A model generated the notes under the pieces. That model was not told the origin of the DNA, ran no database searches, and saw only the letters and a program-made list of their open reading frames with translations. Below, one piece after another: positions 34,684-44,100 of a stretch of DNA of 64,000 bases; position 1 is the stretch's first letter; each line of letters begins with the position of its first letter. This DNA comes from Nocardioides sp. Soil774 (GTDB taxonomy: Bacteria; Actinomycetota; Actinomycetes; Propionibacteriales; Nocardioidaceae), in assembly GCF_001428125.1 (NCBI RefSeq), contig NZ_LMSM01000001.1, positions 249,306 to 313,305 of the forward strand, written 5' to 3'. The position numbers and the translations under genes are program-made.

Positions 34684-35073
34684 TCAGTCCAGCGCGCTGA
34701 CGTCCGGAGGCACGTCGACCGAGTGCGCCCTCAGGGCCTCGAGGGGTACGACGTCCAGCGCCCGCTCCGAGGTGGCCGACAGCACCACGGGAGCGGCCAC
34801 GCCGGCGTCGTACGCCTGGAGCCAGCGGACGGCGACCACGCACCACCGGTCACCCGGGACGAGGCCGGGGAAGTGCCACTCCGGTCGGGGGGTGGAGAGG
34901 TCGTTGCCGACCGAGGCCTGGTGGGCGAGGAACTCCTCGGTCATCACCGCGCAGATGGCGTGCAGCCCGACGTCCTGCGGCCCGACCGTGCACGTGCCGT
35001 CGCGGTGGAACCCGGTGACCGGGTCGGTGCCGCACGGGTCCAGCTCGCCGCCGAGGACGTTGCGCTCCGTCAT
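34684..35073 (-). CDS. DUF2237 family protein
   Basis: 129 aa. The family signature is complete: NVLGGELDPCGTDPVTGFHRDG, TVGPQDVGLHAICAVMTEEFL, GNDLSTPRPEWHFPGLVPGDRWC and a C-terminal VPLEALRAHSVD. Conserved soluble protein of unknown function with invariant Cys and Asp residues. Normal length. Confidence 0.85.
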   Translation of the reverse strand: MTERNVLGGELDPCGTDPVTGFHRDGTCTVGPQDVGLHAICAVMTEEFLAHQASVGNDLSTPRPEWHFPGLVPGDRWCVVAVRWLQAYDAGVAAPVVLSATSERALDVVPLEALRAHSVDVPPDVSALD

Positions 35074-35093
35074 GGGTCGATCATGACTGGTCT

Positions 35094-35189
35094 GGTCTCG
35101 TGACGGGACTTCGTCCCTCTTCGACCAGCGGAGCGGGCGGCCTTCGTCCCTCCTCGACCAGCGAGCAAGTGTCCCTCCTCAGCCAGCGG
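35094..35189. repeat. Inverted copies of the GAGGAG/GTCACGAGACC repeat, three units
   Basis: On the plus strand GGTCTCGTGACGGGACTTCG...CGACCAGCGG (35094-35131) is followed by two shorter units ending CTCGACCAGCG and CTCAGCCAGCGG. It fills the gap between DUF2237 and the desaturase and supplies the last codons of the desaturase gene (stop at 35179). Confidence 0.7.
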
Positions 35190-36114
35190 AGCGCGCTGCC
35201 TTCTTGGCTGCCGCCTCGTCCCGCCGCTCGACGAACCGCGTCGCCTCGCCGTCGAGAGCCTCCACCGCGGCCGCCAGCTCGTCGCGGGCCGCCTCGCCGT
35301 CGGCGTCCAGATCGGTCAGCTCCCACACGCCCCACTGCCGGAGCAGCGGCGTGACGATGTCGTCGTGGTGGATGCGGAGGTCGTAGATGCCGGCCTTGGC
35401 CATCTGCACGGCCTTGCGCGAGAAGCCGGGGATGACGCTGCCGGGCATCTCGAAGCCAACGACCTCCTCGGTGATCGCGCGCATCGTCTGGCTGGGGGTG
35501 AGCTCGAGGGCAGCGGCGACGATGTTGCGGTAGAAGATCATGTGGAGGTTCTCGTCCTTGGCCACCCGGGCGAGCAGCTTGTCGGCGATCGGCTCCTCGG
35601 TGTAGCGGCCGGTGTTGCGGTGCGAGACCCGGGTGGCGAGCTCCTGGAACGAGACGTAGGCACACACGTTGAGCAGCGACTTGTCGAGGGCCTCGTAACC
35701 GGTCTCCATCGTCTCCATCCGCGCGCGCTCGAGCTCGACGGGGTCGACGCCGCGGGTGACGAGGAGGTAGTCGCGGATGCAGAAGGCGTGGCGGCCCTCC
35801 TCGGCGGTCCACCGGTTCACCCAGGTGCCCCACGCGCTGTCGCGACCGAAGGCACGGTCGATCTCGCGGTGATAGCTCGGCAGGTTGTCCTCGGTGAGGA
35901 GGTTGACCTCGAGCGCCGTGCGGGCGACGGGGGAGAGCTGTGACTGCGCGACCTCCCACGGATCGCCGCCGAGGTCGGCGAAGTCGCGACCCAGGCTCCA
36001 CGGCACGTACTCGTGCGGCATCCACTCGTCGGCGATCGCCAGGTGGCGGTTGAGGTTGTCCTCCACCACCGGCTCGAGCTCGGTCAGCAGCTGGGTGCTC
36101 TCGAGTGCGGCCAC
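35179..36114 (-). CDS. Acyl-ACP desaturase (diiron, DesA-type)
   Basis: 311 aa, GTG start behind GAGGAG. Ferritin-like four-helix protein with iron ligands in TAEEGRH (EExxH-type) and DENLH, plus an upstream Glu in EDNLPSYH. Introduces a double bond in acyl-ACP using O2, like mycobacterial DesA1/DesA2, and so affects membrane lipids. The C-terminal end lies within the interspersed repeat. Confidence 0.85.
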   Translation of the reverse strand: MAALESTQLLTELEPVVEDNLNRHLAIADEWMPHEYVPWSLGRDFADLGGDPWEVAQSQLSPVARTALEVNLLTEDNLPSYHREIDRAFGRDSAWGTWVNRWTAEEGRHAFCIRDYLLVTRGVDPVELERARMETMETGYEALDKSLLNVCAYVSFQELATRVSHRNTGRYTEEPIADKLLARVAKDENLHMIFYRNIVAAALELTPSQTMRAITEEVVGFEMPGSVIPGFSRKAVQMAKAGIYDLRIHHDDIVTPLLRQWGVWELTDLDADGEAARDELAAAVEALDGEATRFVERRDEAAAKKAARSAG

Positions 36115-36163
36115 GGCAACTCCTCGTCCGACGGAGCGAGGGGGACGACCTCGCCCTCCCTCC

Positions 36164-36832
36164 CTACACCTCCGGAGGGCCCGGTGGATAGGCCTCGACG
36201 ACGTACGCGTCGTGGTCCGACAGCCGCTTGCCGTCGTGCTCAGCCACGATCCGCGAGGCGACGGCGTGGGTGCCCTTCGGCACCGCGATGTGGTCGATGC
36301 TCAGCAGGCCGTCGATGGGGTGCGGCAGGTCGGCGGTCGGGACTACGAGGCCCAGCTCGTCGACGGCGTCGAGGATCACCTTCCTGCCGCCCAGCGAGCC
36401 GGCATACTCCTTGCCGGACAGTGCGTGGTTCCAGTCGCCGCCCCACACGAGGTCCCCGGCTGCTCGGAGGCGTAGGAGCAGGTCGTCCACGGTGTTGTGC
36501 GTCTTGTCGGCGTGGCGGGCCCCGACCCACGGGTGGCGTGAGCCGCACGACTTCCACGGCAGCACGGAGCTGACGTACGTCGTCGCACCGACCTGCGCCA
36601 TCGCGCTTGCGGGGTGCGGGTCGGGGCACGACGCCATCCTCACGCGGCTGGCGATCCCGGCCCAGCGACGCCGCTGCTCCATCTGCTCCTGCGACAGGTG
36701 GAGCGCGTAGCCCGGCAGCGCGGTCCGTTCGCTGACCTCGGTCAGGAGCCAGACGTCGCAGTCGGCCTCGAGCATGAGGGTGAGGTGGTCGTCGGCCCAA
36801 CGGCCGGCGAGGTTCCAGGTCCCGATGCGCAC
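36164..36832 (-). CDS. Endonuclease/exonuclease/phosphatase family protein
   Basis: 222 aa, GTG start. Begins MRIGTWNLAGRW, the EEP-family strand with the metal-binding Asn. GGDWNHALSG carries the catalytic Asp/Asn, and LSIDHIAVPKG with a late SDHDAYVVE gives the final Asp-His pair. All key residues are present, so it is probably an active Mg2+-dependent phosphodiesterase or nuclease; substrate unknown. Confidence 0.78.
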   Translation of the reverse strand: MRIGTWNLAGRWADDHLTLMLEADCDVWLLTEVSERTALPGYALHLSQEQMEQRRRWAGIASRVRMASCPDPHPASAMAQVGATTYVSSVLPWKSCGSRHPWVGARHADKTHNTVDDLLLRLRAAGDLVWGGDWNHALSGKEYAGSLGGRKVILDAVDELGLVVPTADLPHPIDGLLSIDHIAVPKGTHAVASRIVAEHDGKRLSDHDAYVVEAYPPGPPEV

Positions 36833-36852
36833 GGGCGCATCCTTGCGGATGG

Positions 36853-37176
36853 CTACCCGGGCTGGGTCAACAGGAGCTGCGCCTCGTCCTTCATCTGGCG
36901 CAGCCAGTCGCGCGGGTCCAAGCCGGCGCGTGAAGGGATGAAGAAGCTGCCCAGATCGACCAAGAGCTCCTCGAGGGAGACATCGTCTGTCGCTGACGCA
37001 AGAACGTCGTCGATCTCCGGTGGCAGATTGACAGCGAGCACGCGGCTTCCAGTCACGAAGTCCTGCACCGCGTCGCTGGTCGACTCGTACTCCTCGCGCC
37101 AGTCCTGGTGCAGATAGGCGCCGAGGAACTGCCAGAGCGCGGGGTATTGCTGTTCCAACACGTCTTTGCTCCTCAT
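36853..37176 (-). CDS. CdiI-type immunity protein for the adjacent toxin
   Basis: 107 aa, starting MRSKDVLEQQYPALWQFLGAYLHQDW. The motif of an N-terminal aromatic helix plus YPALWQFLGAYLHQDW and a following acidic region matches the contact-dependent-growth-inhibition immunity family (CdiI_2-like). Its ATG overlaps the stop of the toxin gene (ATGA), so the two are made together. It should bind and block the toxin's C-terminal RNase domain. Less GC-rich than the toxin's N-terminal half. Confidence 0.8.
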   Translation of the reverse strand: MRSKDVLEQQYPALWQFLGAYLHQDWREEYESTSDAVQDFVTGSRVLAVNLPPEIDDVLASATDDVSLEELLVDLGSFFIPSRAGLDPRDWLRQMKDEAQLLLTQPG

Positions 37177-38534
37177 GGTTGGGGGAACGCCGTCAGGATG
37201 CGGTACCCGGAAGGGGTGTCGGCGCGCACCAGGATGAGCCTGACACCTCTCACCTGGCGTGCGCTTCCCGCGGCGTCGACCGACGTTCCGGTGACGTGGT
37301 CCAGGACCACGTTCAGCCGCTTCTTCCTCACGTCCCCTGCCAGCCAAGTGCTCAGCTCGTCCGCCTTGAGACGCAGGGCATTCTCGATTGCCTTCTCGGC
37401 GTCGTCAGTGTTCGCAAAGGATGAGGCGTACGGAATGCCGTCGCTCCGTGCGCGGTCAGCTAGTTCGTCCAAGCTCTTCCCCACATGCCTGCTCGCAATG
37501 TGGCCTCCGAGCTCATCCTGTCCTCTGAGGTTGGTGCGCCACCCTCCGGGGAACAGCATCTCCCCGCGCTCGTTGCGAGCCGGAACGCGCACGAACCGCT
37601 CGAAGCCCGCACGCGCCCGCCGGAGCTGCTCCTCCGCAACGCGCAGTCGTGAAGCGGACGCCGTAGCGACCGCCCGCAGCGCGGTGAGGAGCGCGTGGAA
37701 GCGCGGCGACTGGGCGCGGATGCGGGCGAGTGCCGCGGCTGCCTTGACGCCCCCGCCGAGCCCGCCGGTGATGCCGGCGACGATCGCGGTGATCGCGACC
37801 TCCTCGACGATCATCTGCCCGATCTCGACGAGCAGGGACCGGGTGCGCGCCCGCGCCTCCTCGACCGCGGTGGCGTAGTCGTCGCACGCGTCGGCGAGCG
37901 CGACGAGCTGGTCGCTGGCGTCCTCGACGTGCCGCCGCAGGTCGGCGATGGCGGCCATCGCGAGGGGGATCTCGGGCGAGCGCTGGCGGTCGAGGAGCCG
38001 GGTCACCGCGTCCAGGTGGGCGGTGAGGTCGGCGACCGACCCGCTCGTACGACGCCAGGTGGCGGCCGCGTCGCGGAGCAGGTCGACGTCGGCACCAGGC
38101 CACACGAAGCCCTCGACCTGGTCGAGGATCCAGCCGTAGCCATCGCCCAGCTCCGAGGCGACCGAGCCGCCGAGGCACGAGGGCGGAGGGGCGGGGGCGA
38201 CGCGGACGAACGCGTCGTCGTCGATACCCCGGCCGGAGTAAACGGTGGTCGCGGCACCGGCGTCGGCCTCACCGTGCGCCCGCCCGCTGGCATCGACGAG
38301 CCGGCCGAGGCCGATGAGCGCGTGGGTGAGGTCGGCCAGGGTGGCCACGGCCTCGCGGGCGGCGGGGTCGTACGACCCGGCGAAGTAGATGCTGGTGGCG
38401 TCGTCGCCCGCCATGGCGGCGTAGGCACCCAGCTTGCCGGCGAGCGACTCGGTGACGAGCGCTGAGACGTGGTTGGCGGTCCGGCACACGCTCGCTGCTT
38501 CGGCGTAGCCCCCGCACTCGACACTGATCCGCAC
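37173..38534 (-). CDS. Polymorphic toxin: WXG100/CpnT-like N-terminus with RNase A-type C-terminal domain
   Basis: 453 aa, GTG start with AAGGTGG 5 nt upstream. Residues 1-215 are helical and contain GFVWPGADVDLLRDAAATWR, typical of the WXG100-like N-terminus of ESX-linked exotoxins such as CpnT. A helical, Gly-rich region follows (about 245-275, AIVAGITGGLGGGV). Residues 342-453 form the toxin: GGHIASRHVGKS, DDAEKAIENAL and a final GYRILTAFP, as in the CdiA-CT RNase A-like family. His350, Arg361 and Thr448 fall where I recall the catalytic His, Arg and Thr; the family Tyr is Phe450 here. Probably exported by a type VII system and cleaves RNA in competitors. Confidence 0.8.
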   Translation of the reverse strand: MRISVECGGYAEAASVCRTANHVSALVTESLAGKLGAYAAMAGDDATSIYFAGSYDPAAREAVATLADLTHALIGLGRLVDASGRAHGEADAGAATTVYSGRGIDDDAFVRVAPAPPPSCLGGSVASELGDGYGWILDQVEGFVWPGADVDLLRDAAATWRRTSGSVADLTAHLDAVTRLLDRQRSPEIPLAMAAIADLRRHVEDASDQLVALADACDDYATAVEEARARTRSLLVEIGQMIVEEVAITAIVAGITGGLGGGVKAAAALARIRAQSPRFHALLTALRAVATASASRLRVAEEQLRRARAGFERFVRVPARNERGEMLFPGGWRTNLRGQDELGGHIASRHVGKSLDELADRARSDGIPYASSFANTDDAEKAIENALRLKADELSTWLAGDVRKKRLNVVLDHVTGTSVDAAGSARQVRGVRLILVRADTPSGYRILTAFPQP

Positions 38535-38702
38535 GCGTCCACCTTGGAAGGTCCGGCCCGACCACGACACCCCGGAAGACGGATCTGTGGACAGACAACT
38601 CAACGCGCAGCCCACCCCCAGGGGTGAGTCAGGTCCAAGAGAGCTCCAACCGTGTGTCCGTTTCTCGTCAAGACCGCCTGTACGACGAGAGACGCGACCA
38701 CC

Positions 38703-40139
38703 ATGGATCGCATGCTCGTGGGGGGCACACTGACCAGCGGCCAGGCGCGGCGGAGCGCGCCGGCGCTGACGGCTGCCGGTTGGGTGGTGGGGGCGGCCTG
38801 CACCGCGCTCATCCTGGGGACGCCCTACCTCCGTTTCGGCTATCACAACCCGGAGCTGCACGTCGTGCTCGACTCCGTCGACGCGTGCATCGCGCTGCTC
38901 CTCGCCTACCTCCTCGTGGGACGGCTCCGTCGCACCCGGCGCCTGCAGGACCTGCTGCTCGTGACGGGCCTGGTGCTGCTCGCGCTCGTCGGGCTGGGCG
39001 CGGCCCTGGCGGTCCGTGGCCTGCCCGTGGGCACGGGCCAGACGCTCGCCGTCTGGGTGTCGGTGACCCTCAGAACTGCCGCGGCACTCGTGGTCGTCGC
39101 GGCAGCCCTCGCCCCGGCGGCGCGGCTGACCCGCCGGGAGGCAGCGCGCGGCGCACAGGTCGCGGCGCTCCTCGTGCTGGCGCTCGTCGCAGCGCTCTGG
39201 ACCGTCCGCGGCGTACTCCCCGTCGCCGTCACCGCCAGTGCCCCGACATCGGCGCAGCACCTCGTCATCGAGGGGCACCCGGTGTTCCTCGCCGCCCAGG
39301 CACTCAGCGCCGTGGCGCTCCTCTTCGCGTCCCTGCACTTCACCCGGCAGGCACGCGTGCGGGGTGGCGACGAGGTGCTCCGCTGGGTCGGCCCGGGATG
39401 CGCGCTCCTCGGCTTCGCCCGGGTCAACTACCTGCTCTTCCCCTCCCTCTACTCCGGCTGGTTCTACACCGGCGACGTGCTGCGCACGGCCGGCTACGTG
39501 TGCCTCCTGGTCGGCGCCACCCGCGAGATCGGCGGCTACTGGGCCGCGCGGGCCGACGTGGCCGTCGCCGAGGACCGCCGCCGGCTCGCCCGCGAGCTGC
39601 ACGACGGCGTGGTGCAGGAGCTCAGCTGGATCAGGTCGGAGGCGCGCACGCTGTCCCTCGACGCCGGGAGCGCACGGCCCGCCCAGTCGATCCTCGACGC
39701 CAGCGACCGTGCCCTCGACGAGGCCCGCGCTGCCGTCGACGCGCTCGGACGCAACCCCGACGAGCCGCTCGGCTACGCCCTGCACCGCTCGGCGCGCGAC
39801 GTCGCCGAGCGCCACGGCGCCCGTGTCGTGGTCGAGCTGGACGACTCGGTGCGAGCCGACCAGCACCAGCGGCACGCCCTGGCGCGCATCGTGCGCGAGG
39901 CGGTCGGCAACGCGCTGCGGCACGGTGGCGCCGGCTGCGTGCGCGTGACCCTCGAGGCGACGCCCGCCGGGGGCCGGCTGGTCGTCGAGGACGACGGTCG
40001 CGGGTTCGACGTGCATGCCACGGCGTACGACGACGGCTACGGGCTGACGAGCATGCGCGAGCGCGCCCAGGAGCTGCCCGGCGCCTGCGTGGTGACGTCC
40101 GCGCCCGGCCGCGGCACGAGCATCGAGGTGACCTGGTGA
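38703..40139 (+). CDS. NarL-type sensor histidine kinase
   Basis: 478 aa; upstream in-frame GTG at 38652 and downstream ATG at 38712 are alternatives. About seven hydrophobic segments (residues 20-285) form the sensor. The HisKA_3 box RRLARELHDGVVQELSWI has the phospho-acceptor His at about residue 300. The ATPase part has REAVGNALRHG, VEDDGRGFD and GLTSMRERA. Its stop overlaps the start of the response regulator, so they form one system. Signal unknown. Confidence 0.88.
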   Translation: MDRMLVGGTLTSGQARRSAPALTAAGWVVGAACTALILGTPYLRFGYHNPELHVVLDSVDACIALLLAYLLVGRLRRTRRLQDLLLVTGLVLLALVGLGAALAVRGLPVGTGQTLAVWVSVTLRTAAALVVVAAALAPAARLTRREAARGAQVAALLVLALVAALWTVRGVLPVAVTASAPTSAQHLVIEGHPVFLAAQALSAVALLFASLHFTRQARVRGGDEVLRWVGPGCALLGFARVNYLLFPSLYSGWFYTGDVLRTAGYVCLLVGATREIGGYWAARADVAVAEDRRRLARELHDGVVQELSWIRSEARTLSLDAGSARPAQSILDASDRALDEARAAVDALGRNPDEPLGYALHRSARDVAERHGARVVVELDDSVRADQHQRHALARIVREAVGNALRHGGAGCVRVTLEATPAGGRLVVEDDGRGFDVHATAYDDGYGLTSMRERAQELPGACVVTSAPGRGTSIEVTW

Positions 40140-40777
40140 GCGAGCCGATCCGCGTGGTGATGGCCGACGACCACGCCCGCATGCGAGCCCGGATCCGGGA
40201 CGCGCTCGAGGCAGGCGGCTGCGTCGTCGTCGGCGAGTGCGCGTCGGCGCAGGAGGCCGTCGAGCTCGCCCGGCAGCACCGGCCCGACGTCGCGCTGCTT
40301 GACATCCACATGCCCGGCAACGGCATCACGGCGGCACGTGAGATCGGCCGCAGCCTGCCCGCCACCGCCGTGGTCATGCTGACGGCGTCCGCCGAGGACG
40401 ACGACCTCTTCGACTCCCTGCGCGCAGGCGCCTCGGGCTACCTGCTCAAGGACACCGACCCCCACGTCCTCGTCGACGAGCTGCGCCACGCCCTCGACGG
40501 CGAGCCGGCGATGTCGCGGCGGCTGGTCAGTCGGATCATGGAGGAGTTCCGCTCGCCGGCCACGCCGCGCTTCGCGCGCCGGTCCGGTGCCTCGTCGCGA
40601 CTGAGCGCCCGCGAGTGGGAGGTGATGGAGCTCCTCGGTCAGGGCCTCTCCACCGACGACGTGGCGAAGCGGCTCTTCCTCTCGCCGACGACCGTGCGGG
40701 TCCACGTGTCGAGCGTCCTGCGCAAGCTGCGGGTCAAGGACCGCGCCGGCGCCTTCAGGATCCTGCGCGAGGGCTGA
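40136..40777 (+). CDS. NarL/FixJ-type response regulator
   Basis: 213 aa, GTG start overlapping the kinase stop by 4 nt. Receiver domain with ADDH at the N-terminus, phospho-acceptor Asp56 (LLDIHMPG), a Thr in MLTAS and Lys in YLLKDTD. The C-terminal LuxR helix-turn-helix is LSAREWEVMELLGQGLSTDDVAKRLFLSPTTVRVHVSSVLRKLRV. Targets unknown; the giant Ig-repeat gene lies 0.4 kb further on the opposite strand. Confidence 0.92.
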   Translation: MSEPIRVVMADDHARMRARIRDALEAGGCVVVGECASAQEAVELARQHRPDVALLDIHMPGNGITAAREIGRSLPATAVVMLTASAEDDDLFDSLRAGASGYLLKDTDPHVLVDELRHALDGEPAMSRRLVSRIMEEFRSPATPRFARRSGASSRLSAREWEVMELLGQGLSTDDVAKRLFLSPTTVRVHVSSVLRKLRVKDRAGAFRILREG

Positions 40778-41060
40778 CCCCGGGACCCGGGACGGCGGCC
40801 CGGTCGACCAGCTCGGTCAGCGCGTCGATGAGCGCGTCGGCCTCGTGCAGCGCGTACTCCTCGCCGCCGAGCAGCACGTAGGGCCCCTCCTGCTCCCCGG
40901 TGCTCGGGTCGGTGCTCATGCAGAGCCGCAGGACCGTACGCCGCACCATCAGCGCGCCGCTGACGTGCACGGTGTCGTCCTCGCCGGCGTGGAGCCCGTG
41001 GCCGAGCGTGCACCAGGAGGGACAGGTCGCGGGCCGACGTTGGGGCTGCACCACGCTCAT
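40755..41060 (-). CDS. DUF6907-type protein
   Basis: 101 aa, ATG behind GGAGGAGG. N-terminal CPSWCTLGHG (CxxxC plus His) and the later GEEYALHEADALIDALTELVD fit the small actinobacterial DUF6907 family. Possibly metal-binding; function unknown. Overlaps the convergent response regulator by 23 nt at the 3' end. Confidence 0.65.
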   Translation of the reverse strand: MSVVQPQRRPATCPSWCTLGHGLHAGEDDTVHVSGALMVRRTVLRLCMSTDPSTGEQEGPYVLLGGEEYALHEADALIDALTELVDRAAVPGPGVSPRAGS

Positions 41061-41179
41061 CCCGGTCCTCCTCCGTCGGGCGGGGCGCCTGTCACGGTGC
41101 GCTCCTTCTTGGCCGGGCTGGTGTGCACGCAGGTCCCGCACCGAGGCTCCGGTGCGGGACCTGCGTGGATCCACATCGC

Positions 41180-44100
41180 TCAGCGGAGGCCGATGGTGAC
41201 GTAATACGTCTGGCCGTCGTCGAGCCTGACGCCGATCTGGTAGTAGCTCCCACCAGTGCTCGGGGTCTTCCAGTTGTAGATGTACTGGCCGGTGTCGTAC
41301 TTGAACGTCGAGCCGCTGTCCGCGGTGACGGTCTGCACCGTCTCGTCGACCGGGAGGCTCATCGCGCCGCCCTTGACCGGGGTCAGCCATGCGGGCGCCG
41401 CCGCCGACTGGACGGCCGTGCCGGCCGCGTTCTTCAGCTGGAACTTGACCGGGATGGTGCTGCCGGCCTTGAAGACGCTGGTCGCGGTGCCGACCTGGTG
41501 CGCCGTGTCGTTGATCGGCTGGAGGAACCCGTCGAACCTGTAGCGCACCTTGTAGGTGCCCGTCTGGGTGACGGAGTTCCCTGCCTTGTCGGTCGCCGTC
41601 GCGGTCCAGGCGAACGTCCCCGCGCCGTTGGCGGTGCCACCAGTGACCGTCACCTTGCAGGTGTCCAACCCGGAGAAGCTGTCGGTCGCGTCGCAGGTCG
41701 CGGTGGGAACCGCGCCCAGCGTGTAGAACCCGTTCGCGACGTTCACCTTGGTGATCGTCGGGTTCTCGTTGTCGATGCTGATGCCGGAGACCGAGCCGCT
41801 GCCGACGTTGTCCGCGATGTCCTTCGCCGATCCGGTGACGGCCTGAGCCGCGCCGTTGTTCGACAGCGTCACGTCGTCCTGGCAGGAGGCCAGCCCGGAG
41901 AGGGCGTCGGTGCAGGTGAAGTGGACCTTCACCGGGGTGACGTACCAGCCGTTGCTGCCGAGGGTGCCGCTCGCGACGGCTCCACTGATGGCGGGCTTGG
42001 TCTTGTCCAGCTTGATGGTGGCCGAGTCGGTGCCGGTGTTGCCGGCGGTGTCCTTCGCCGAGCCGTTCACCACGAGACCGGAGGCGCTGGTCTCGGTGCT
42101 GATCAGCTGGTCCGGAGTGACGCTGCCGGCTGCGACGCCCGAGCCGGGGTCGGTGTCGGTGGCGTCGAAGTGCACGGTGACGTTGCTGTTGTTCCAGTCC
42201 GACGCGTTCGCCTTCGGGTTCACCGTGTGGGTGACGGTCGGGGCGATGTTGTCGTAGCTCAGCGCCGCCGTGTTGGTCGGCTCCACGTTGCCTGCCATGT
42301 CGACCGCGTAGTACTTCACGGTCGCCGCTCCGGTGCCGCTCAGCGGGACGCTGAGCGAGGCGCTCGCGCCCGCCGCGACCTGGTCGCTGCCACCGTTGAC
42401 GGTGTAGTGGATCTCCTTGACGCCGGACGGGCCGGCGTCGGTGGCGGTCAGGACGACCGTCGCGGTGGAGCCGGTGCAGTAGCCGTTGGTGGCGGTGCAC
42501 TGGTTGTCGGCCTTGGTCTGCGGCTCGTGGCCGTCGATCTTGATGCCGGTCACTGTCGTGGTGCTGGTGTTGCCGGCGACGTCCTTCCCCTCGGCGCTGG
42601 TGACGCCCAGGTCGGCGCCGTCACCGGGGACCACGGCGTCGGAGGGGCAGGTGCCCACGCCGGAACCGGCGCTGCCGTCGGTCAGGGCCGGGTCGGCACA
42701 GGCGAAGCCGACCGTCACGTCGCCGCGGTACCAGCCGGCGGTGTTCTTGCCGGCGGGGAGCTGAGCGGTGATGACGAGCGGGGTCCGGTCGATCTTGATG
42801 CCGGTGATCGAGCCGGTGCCCTCGTTGCCCGCCTTGTCGCTGATCGTCGCCGAGGCGCCGAGGTTGCGGCCCTCGCCCTTGATCGAGCTGATGGCCGGCT
42901 GGGTGGCCGGGTCGATGCCCGACAGCCCGTCGGTCCCGGCCCAGGCGATGGAGACGTCGCCGCGATACCACTCGCCACCGTTGGAGTCGCCTGTGGGGGC
43001 GCCCGTCAGCGAGGGGGCGGTCTTGTCGATGTTGATCTTGTCGACCGTCACCGAGCTCGCGTTCCCAGCCACGTCCTGGGCGTCGCCCTGGACGGACTGG
43101 TCAGCCATCTCAGCGCTCACCGTCTGGTCGGGGCCGCAGCCCGCGATCCCGTCGGTGACGTCGCTCGGGATGCCGGAGTCGGCGTCGGTGCAGGTGAAGC
43201 TCACCTTGACGTCGGTCTTGTTCCAGCCGAAGCCGTTCGCCGGCGTCCGGGTTGCCTTGATCACCGGAGCGATCGTGTCGACCTTGACCTCGGCGGTCTT
43301 GACGCTGTCCTTGGCCTCGTCGTTGCCAGCGACGTCCACGCTCCAGTAGGTGATGGTGTGGACGCCGGTCGACAGGTCGGCGGTGAAGGGCAGGCCGTAG
43401 GTCTGCGTCGCCCCATCGTCGATCGTGTAGTAGGTCGCCCCGATGCCGGACAAGGTGTCGGTGGCTTGGAACGCGACCGGGATGCCGCTGGTCACGTACC
43501 AGCCGCTGTCCGTCGACGGCACGACCACGGTCGTGGTCGGCGCCGTCCTGTCGATGCGCAGCGTGATGGGAGCACCGGCGGTCTCGACGTTGCCGGCGTT
43601 GTCCTTGCTCCAGAAGGCGATCGCGTGGGTGCCCTCGGTGCCGTAGGAGAACGCCTCGCTGTAGTTCTGAGGGGCACCCCCGTCGACCGTGTAGTAGGTG
43701 GCGTCGACGTCGGACAGGTTGTCGTGGCCGGTCAGGGTGACCTGCACGGCGGCGCCGTACCAGCCGCTGGCCGGGACCTGCGGCACGCTAGCCGTGGTGG
43801 TCGGCGCGGTGACGTCGATCTTGATGCCGTCCACGGTGGTGTGGGTGGTGTTGCCGGCCAGGTCGCTGACCGAGGCGCTGGCGCCCAGGTTGTCGCCCTC
43901 ACCCCCGACGAGGCTGTCGGCCGGGCAGGTGCCGTCGAGGCCGGAGCCGGTGTCGGAACACGTCCACGCGACCTTGACGTCGTCGTCGTACCAGCCGTTG
44001 GCGTTCGGCGGGGTCGTGGCCTGACCGGTCAGCGTCGGCGGGGTCTTGTCGAGCTTCAGCGTGATGGTGTTCCCCGCCTTGCCCTCGACGTTGCCGGCCC

